DNA of 64,000 bases from assembly GCA_038030265.1 (NCBI GenBank), contig CM075938.1, positions 21,057,009-21,121,008 of the forward strand, in the 5' to 3' direction. Numbering within the stretch: the stretch's first letter is position 1; the number at the start of each line of letters is the position of its first letter. The DNA comes from Corythucha ciliata (taxonomy: Eukaryota; Arthropoda; Insecta; Hemiptera; Tingidae). The notes below the pieces were generated by a model that made no database searches, had not been told where the DNA came from, and worked only from the letters and a program-made list of their open reading frames with translations. Shown here piece after piece: positions 57,991 through 64,000 of the stretch. Made by a program: the position numbers and the translations under genes.

Positions 57991-58299
57991 GACGCCACGT
58001 AAAAATCATATATTTTTTTTATTTTTCTCAGAGACTAATTTCCGGGCCTGTTCTTATTACCATGAGTTCCGGAACTGTCCAGTGACCTTTTTTTCCTATC
58101 TTGGATAGTTGCCCTCCGTCTTGGAGTTTGTGAGTTGAGGACTAGCAAGAAGTGGAGCAATTTTTAAACAAACGGTCAGGGCCGCATCAAATGTGGAGCG
58201 AAGGAGGGCGTGCGTCCCCCCCCCCCAGCAACCTCACAGTTGCAGCGCTCTTATTTATTTATTTATTTTTTTCAAATTGAAGAATGGATTCTCGAATGG

Positions 58300-58680
58300 T
58301 CCAACCACCCGAAATTTAATTTTTGAAGGACCGGAGTAAGCAAAACCTACGAAATAGGTTTTTTGGGTGAGTCAATCCCGCTAAATGGGCCAGTCTTGAC
58401 TAATTTTGCTTTTAAAAGGGCCCAAACCCGCGAGATATGAGCCATTTCCTACCCTGGAAATGTTGATTTTGAAGTTCTGAAAGTAAAAGTAAGTGAAGTT
58501 CGCTTTTTTATGGAGCTAACACTGCAAAAATTTTGTTTTGAAGGAGCCAAGCCGGCTGAATTGTTTCTTTTTGTTAGGAGTCAGAGGCGAAATTTGGTTC
58601 TTGAACTAGTGAAAACTGCAAAGTTCTGTGATGAGTGCCAAATCCACGAAATTTTGACTTCGTATGATCCCGACTAACAT
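58300..58680 (+). repeat. Family C degenerate minisatellite
   Basis: Units of GAGCCAAATCCGCGAAATTT type, about 30 bp, with strong divergence. Confidence 0.65.
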
Positions 58681-58799
58681 GATAAGTTTATTATTACACA
58701 AATTGTGAAGCATATTTTCGTTAACTCTGAGTAAACGTAATTCAAACCTTAACTCTCGGCGGTGAAATCCACCATAAGCAAATTACTTGCCAATAAAAT

Positions 58800-60300
58800 A
58801 GCCAAAATGCCGCTCAATTGCAACATCTCGGAGCCAAGTCACCCCAAAATTGCAACATTTCGGAGCCGAGTCGCCCCAAAATTGCAACATTGGGAGTTAA
58901 AATTCGGCCAACTTGCAAGTTTCGAGCCTTATTTGTCGTGAATGGGAAGTTCCGGGGTCTTTTTAGACTTGTATAGTGGTCGCGGAGCCCAATCTTTATC
59001 CGGCCCCGAGAGTGCCCAAAGCTCTTAATAAATACCCACGAAATTACATAATTTCGGACCTGAATATCTGGGAAATTGAATGTGTAGGGCACAAGTATTC
59101 TACAAAAAAAAAAAAAAAAAAAAAATGGCACTTTATAGTCTCAAAAACCCGCTGAATTGCAACGGTGGGGGTCAAGTCACTGCAAGTCTGCTACATTCGC
59201 GTAAGATAAATCTGCAAAATTGGAAGTTTCGGGTCAAAATATATCAGTGCAAATAGCGTAGTTTCTGGTCGTTAGTTTCGCAAAACGGCAATTTCCGGGG
59301 CCTGTTTTTCGCATATTGGGCGTAGAGCCGAGTCAAATTGCTGAATAACCATGAAATTGGAAGTTTCGTGGTTGAATTTTCGTATAACTCCAATTTTTTT
59401 AGTTTTAAATTCAGCAAAATTGCTAGATACGGTATCTATTCTCGCGAATTACAAGTTTCTTTACTTTATTCTCGTGAAATTGAAAGCATCGGGCCTTTTT
59501 AAAAAAAGGGACCGCGGTTTCCGGGCAAGCCGGTCATGACAGCGTCTAATGTTTGACGAATTGTCGCAAAATTGCAAGTTTCCTGGTTGAATATTCTTGA
59601 AATTGGAGTTTCAGGTCCTAAGTTATAAGATTGCTAGTTTCTTGTCCTTATTTCTGTGAAATTCTAGTTTCCGCAATTTATTTTCGTGAAATTGCAAGTT
59701 TTGGGTTCAACTTTTTGTGAAATTGCAAGTCCCTGGTCTTCGTTTTCACGAATTTTTAAGGTTTGAGTTTAATCGTCTTTAAAAAGGCTAGAGGGGGGTT
59801 CTGACAGAGTTCTAGAAAGATGCAAGTGAAACGCTCAAATATCTCAGGGAGTATTTGTCATTTTTTTTTTTTTTTTTTTTCCGTGGCTTCGACTGTGCCC
59901 ATTGAATGACGAATGGCCACATAGGTAATAGCAACATTTTGAGCTAAGTGTGTGTGAGTCTGCGGAAGTTCAGATCCCAGTTTGAGTGAAATTACAAGTT
60001 TCCTGGCTGAATATCCACGAATCTTGACTGTTTTGAGCTTTTGGGGTCTTCAGGTTTTTATTTAAGCGAAATTTTAAGTGTAGGGTCTTAATTCAAGTGA
60101 AATTGTAAGTTTCGGGGCCTTTTTGTCGCCGTGGAACCCTGGAATAAACGGTTCCAATGACATCAGCGCTCAAAGCAAAGCCTCACGATTACAAAAGAAA
60201 TACTGAAAGTTCCCTGGCTGCCTGGCTGAATATCCGTGGCATTGATTGCAACTTTCATGTCTTAATTCCTGCAATTGCAAGTTTGCAATTGTTTTTTGTG
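58800..60300 (+). repeat. Family E degenerate minisatellite (about 30-bp unit)
   Basis: Diverged tandem units with the core GTGAAATTGCAAGTTTCGGG followed by CCTTATTTTC. Poly-A at about 59103-59124 and poly-T at about 59860-59880 interrupt it. This core was not seen elsewhere in the window. Confidence 0.8.
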
Positions 60301-60449
60301 GGCTAGAAGGCAGCGGGACCAAGACGATTCTAACAACAACAAAAACGACGGACGGCGTCAAAGGCTGACCAGGCTAATATACGGCTTGTTTCCATATTTT
60401 ATGGAGATGGACTATCGTATGGACAAACGGAAAATTCAATGGACTATGC

Positions 60450-61760
60450 TATGAACCGTGAAGGGACCGAATCCGAGACACTTGGTTATGGAAGAGCGAA
60501 AATCCGGAGAATTTGTGGTATAAAAGAGCCAAAATCTCGACATTTGGTTTTTAATGAACCGAATTAGTTTTTAATTAGCCAAAATAATACAAAAAGGCTG
60601 CACGAAGCCATGAAACTTGTTTGAAACATAAATCCCGAAAGTTCGATTTGAGGGAGTCAAATCCAAAAAAATTGGGTTTGAAAGAGTGAAAGTATGCGAA
60701 ATTGTGGTTGTGTAAGAGCCAAATCCACGAAATTTGGCTCTTGATAAGCATATCTTTCGGAATAAAAGAGTAAAATCGCCGAAACTTGGTATTTGAAGGA
60801 GACGAATGCGGAGGTTTTTTTCAGGAAATCCGTCCAACTGGGACTTTTAATAGCCAAAATAACAAAATTTGGCTTTTTGAGTTACCCAAATAAAAAAAGT
60901 TAAATTGTATTTGAAAAAGATAAATTTGTTTTCGAATTAGTCAAAGCTGCAAAAACGAGTTTAGAAAGAGCTAAAGCCACACAAATTTTGTTGATTTTGT
61001 TTTTGAAAGAGGAAAAACCGCGAAATTGGTGTTTGAAATGACCAATTCTGTTTTGAAGAAGCCGAATCCAAGACATTTGGTTATGGACGAGCGAATTTCC
61101 GTGGCGACATTGTCGTCTGGAAAGGCCAAAGTCACGCCATTTGGTTTTCAAATGGGCCATACTAGTTTTTCGTATTAAAAAAAAAAATCTTAGAATGAGT
61201 TTTTGCCCTAAAATTTGGTATATTATAAATCGTAAATCGCCAAAATTGGGGTTTGAAAGAGCCAAATCCAAAAAATTTTGTTTTCAAAGAGTGAAAATCC
61301 TCGAAATTAGGGTTTAAAGGTGCCAAGTTCACGAAAATGAGCTAAAGTTCGTGAAATTGGTCTTTGAAAGAGCAAAACCATCGATATCGGGGTTTGAACA
61401 AGAAGAATTCGCAAAATTTAAGGTTCGTTCGTTTGCTGTCCGGAGCTGCACTAACAGCACTGAAAGTACTAACCTTTTCTCATTTTCCCCCTGTTATTTC
61501 ACATGATAACCCGCGAGGTTACAAAGTCTCGTGCTGCTCGGGAGTAGTTCGGGACTGACAAACGAACGGAGCTTTAGTTTTATGAGAGCGAATGACCGCG
61601 AAATTGAGGTTTGGAAAAGCCAAACCAACAAAATTTTGTTTTTGAGATATAAAAAATCCTTAAAATTTGGATTTGAACGTGGTTTTTAGAGAGCGGAAAT
61701 CAGATTCAAAATAGACTCAATTGCGATATTTCATTTTTGAAAGAGCCAAACGCGCAGGAC
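60450..61760 (+). repeat. Family C degenerate minisatellite, hosting a MITE
   Basis: Units of GAGCCAAATCCGCGAAATTT type. The array is split by the inverted-repeat element at 61426-61568. Confidence 0.8.
61426..61568. mobile_element. MITE with CGTTCGTTTG terminal inverted repeats, 143 bp
   Basis: Left end CGTTCGTTTG (61426-61435), right end CAAACGAACG (61559-61568). The interior is non-coding and matches the degraded copy at 5270-5400. It is inserted in a family C array. Confidence 0.8.
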
Positions 61761-61769
61761 CTGTTTTGG

Positions 61770-64000
61770 ACCTGGTTTTTCGGTAGAATGTTCTGGATTC
61801 TAAGGCCATATTCCAAGATTTTTTGTTTTAATCATAAATTGCCAGCATGACATTCGCTTAGATTTTTAAGCAGATATCAGACGATGCAATATAAAATCCG
61901 GGTTTTGGGAAACAAAGACAGTGCGCTTTCGGGCAACTTTTTTTATGTATAAGAAAATTAAGAAATTGGGCCAATGAGATTAGTTAGGTGGTAAGAACAC
62001 ATTTTACCGCCACTCCCGTCACGGAGGCATAAAACCGTCTCTGGCTCACGCACACGGATTTGAACGAATTTCGCTAAAAACTTTCTATTTAGAAAATAAA
62101 TCCTCTAAAAAAAAAAAAACGCAAATACAGAAAAACTAGCAGGGGACATTCTCCAGATTCAGTTGACCTCGCCGGGTGTGACACCAGGGTCGTGATGGTT
62201 TTAGCATAACTAGCTCGCTTTCAGATCAATCAAAACGAGGTGGACAATGTCTTTTTTAAAGTTTGTTTTATTGGCCGATGCAGTTAAATTGGTGGTGGGG
62301 AGGGGGTTAGTCAGCGTTCCCCCAGTCAGCCTCTTGGCCCACGGCCTGAGTCAAGATCTTTTCTCTTTCATTTTCCCGAACTTTCGTACTTACAGAATTG
62401 TCATATAAAATAACCGTTGTATCGCGACTTTTCCGAGGGTTTTCGCTTTTCGGTATACGCCTGCCACTAGTTTTCTTCCGCATTGTACCACGTGTTTCCA
62501 GGCGCCGCGCCGCTTACCTACTCCCACTTCCACCATAGCGTGACGAGTTACTTGAACTGTTAGGAAGGATTGTCTTGGAGGGCGGAGGGGGGTACCGTGA
62601 GAACTACTTCTTAAAAACACCGATCGCGTCTATAATATCCGACATTCACGAGAAAAATAAGATCAAAGGCGAACAATCTGAAATAAGTCGTTTTTTTCTT
62701 GTAGTAAGCTCATGGATCTGATCTGATGAGGGAGGCTAGATAAATAGCGGCTCGATTGCCCTTTAATAGCCCGGCCCCGAGATGTTGAAATGATTGGGGG
62801 GTATGCTGTGAAGCCAGCGTTCGGTGGGTGGGGGTGTTTTTATAACGGAAATAGTCTTTGGGTAGTTCCACAGAAAGTGTTTTCAAATTGGGATTCTCAC
62901 TTTCTCACCGTGTTATGCCCCGGATGCACAATTCAATTGTCCGCGATAATCATCCGGTTGTGGATGAGAGGTAGGGGGTCCTTCTGGTAAAATTCAAAAG
63001 ATCCAGCGTGATTCTGAGCTACCGGTTGTACGCGGTAATAGTTTTGGTTGAGAGGGGGAGGGGGTTGATGAAGAGGCGCTGACATAAAAACGTGACTCAA
63101 AGCGCTCGCTTTTTTTATCGCTCTCGCTTTAATGTTTATTTAGACTTTGAAACGGTCTTTTCATGTGGTTTTAGCCGGTTTCCTCTGACTGTGTACTACA
63201 GGCGGAAGTATACAATTCGAACCTCCCCCCCCCCCTATTCCCCCGTAAGAGCCTCAAGGGGTCCGTGGTGTCACCGTTTTTTGTTGTTTTTTTTTTTCAG
63301 TTTTAACATTGTTGGGAAATTCTGACGAGATTGAGGCCGCCCGCTATTCCGACTAGGATTTAATTTATTAGAAGCCAAGAAATAAATTAAGTAAAAAGGC
63401 GAAGGAGATGGAAAGGCCTCGGGCATGAGCGAACGGGGAAGGGGGGTTGCGGCTCTCCGCGTTGAATAGTTTATGACTGTGTCAGAGGTAAAGTGAAGGA
63501 AAAGGGAAAAGGACGAAAAGCGAATGACTCTTGACGTGCGTGATAGTACCACAGTGCATAGAAGAAGAAGAGGAGAGGTGTATCATCTTGTCTTTTCACT
63601 TTGTGTCCCTTGTGGGTTTTAGGAGCAACGTACACACACACACTCATTGCGGGGTCGTAGAGAGACGTTTGCCGCACTTGACCCAACCATTAATCATTAA
63701 ATCAAGTCTTCTGTGAGTAACATGAGAATTGGATGAGAGTGGTGCCCCCCACATACACACACAATCACTGTTCCTCTATAACCACGGGATTGATGAAAAT
63801 GACCGAAATTAAGGTAGAGGGATATTTATAATTGAAAAATGATCGTCCAAAGTATCAACAGGCGAAGTGTTCGAGTCAATTTACTCGTTAACTCCTACTC
63901 TCGTCATAAGAAGATTTGCATCATGCGCCCACCTCTCACGACCGAATTTTTGTGTTTGCCCCTAGTTGAAGAAGAGACCACCGGCCACGAGGTCAAAATC
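61770..64000. other. Terminal region, mostly unassigned
   Basis: Apart from the possible exon at 62307-62483 I see no gene. A pyrimidine tract with CAG at 63285-63300 could be a splice acceptor on the plus strand, but no exon follows convincingly. (CA)n words lie near 63635 and 63755. Confidence 0.35.
62307..62483 (-). CDS. Possible 3'-terminal coding exon, product unknown
   Basis: On the minus strand the frame from ATG at 62483 reads MRKKTSGRRIPKSENPRKSR and on to DTTVILYDNSVSTKV, RENEREKILTQAVGQE and ADWGNAD, with the stop at 62309-62307. An AATAAA lies 35 nt downstream (62272-62267), as expected for a last exon. Composition is non-repetitive and protein-like. The frame is open upstream of the ATG for a few codons, so it may be only the end of a longer gene. 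I do not recognise it. Confidence 0.4.
   Translation of the reverse strand: MRKKTSGRRIPKSENPRKSRDTTVILYDNSVSTKVRENEREKILTQAVGQEADWGNAD

Noticed and set aside
58814..59131. 105-aa minus-strand frame
   Set aside because: It begins in a poly-A/T run and is made of family E repeat units.
1..64000. tRNA or rRNA genes
   Set aside because: I looked for B-box-like GGTTCGA sequences; those present fall in family F repeats or lack a cloverleaf partner.

Overview
This is a eukaryotic nuclear window, most likely from an arthropod and possibly a crustacean. The evidence is GT-AG introns of about 50-90 bp, genes with animal orthologs (a U2AF35-related splicing factor, a calcium-type transglutaminase, a C-type lectin, an ACT-domain threonine dehydratase), TCAGT initiator-like motifs and many small DNA transposons. 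The species cannot be named from the sequence.

Layout. 2.2-3.3 kb: a four-exon secreted C-type lectin gene (minus). 4.6-9 kb: intergenic DNA with a foldback element and a small terminal-inverted-repeat element. 9-14 kb: degenerate minisatellites around a decayed, 5'-truncated LINE (10.7-12.9 kb). 14.2-15.2 kb: remains of a second LINE. 17 kb: a short inverted-repeat element. 21-27.6 kb: a large field of about 28-bp degenerate repeats, partly organised as a tandem higher-order repeat of about 2.08 kb. 28.4-35.5 kb: a compact gene cluster with a truncated SWIM/YqaJ-type gene (+), ZRSR2 (+, 7 exons) and, tail to tail with it, a 14-exon EF-hand-like gene (minus). 36.7-40.9 kb: more minisatellites. 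41.2-42.2 kb: a dispersed repeat and a 0.5-kb palindrome. 42.3-44.7 kb: threonine dehydratase (minus). 45.4-46.9 kb: minisatellite. 48.6-56.3 kb: transglutaminase (+), with a 1,262-bp tandem duplication that carries its first exon and putative promoter. 57.6-61.8 kb: further minisatellites. 61.8-64 kb: mostly unassigned.

Exon-intron structures were assembled by hand. For the lectin, ZRSR2, EF-hand, dehydratase and transglutaminase genes every splice phase closes and gives a full-length protein (226, 406, 779, at least 418 and 716 aa). The genes are ordinary, independently acting host genes and no operon-like pathway is apparent. The remarkable part is the non-coding DNA. At least six sequence-distinct families of heavily diverged 16-31-bp tandem repeats cover roughly a quarter of the window. 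They recur at several loci in both orientations and are interrupted by several MITE-like inverted-repeat elements.
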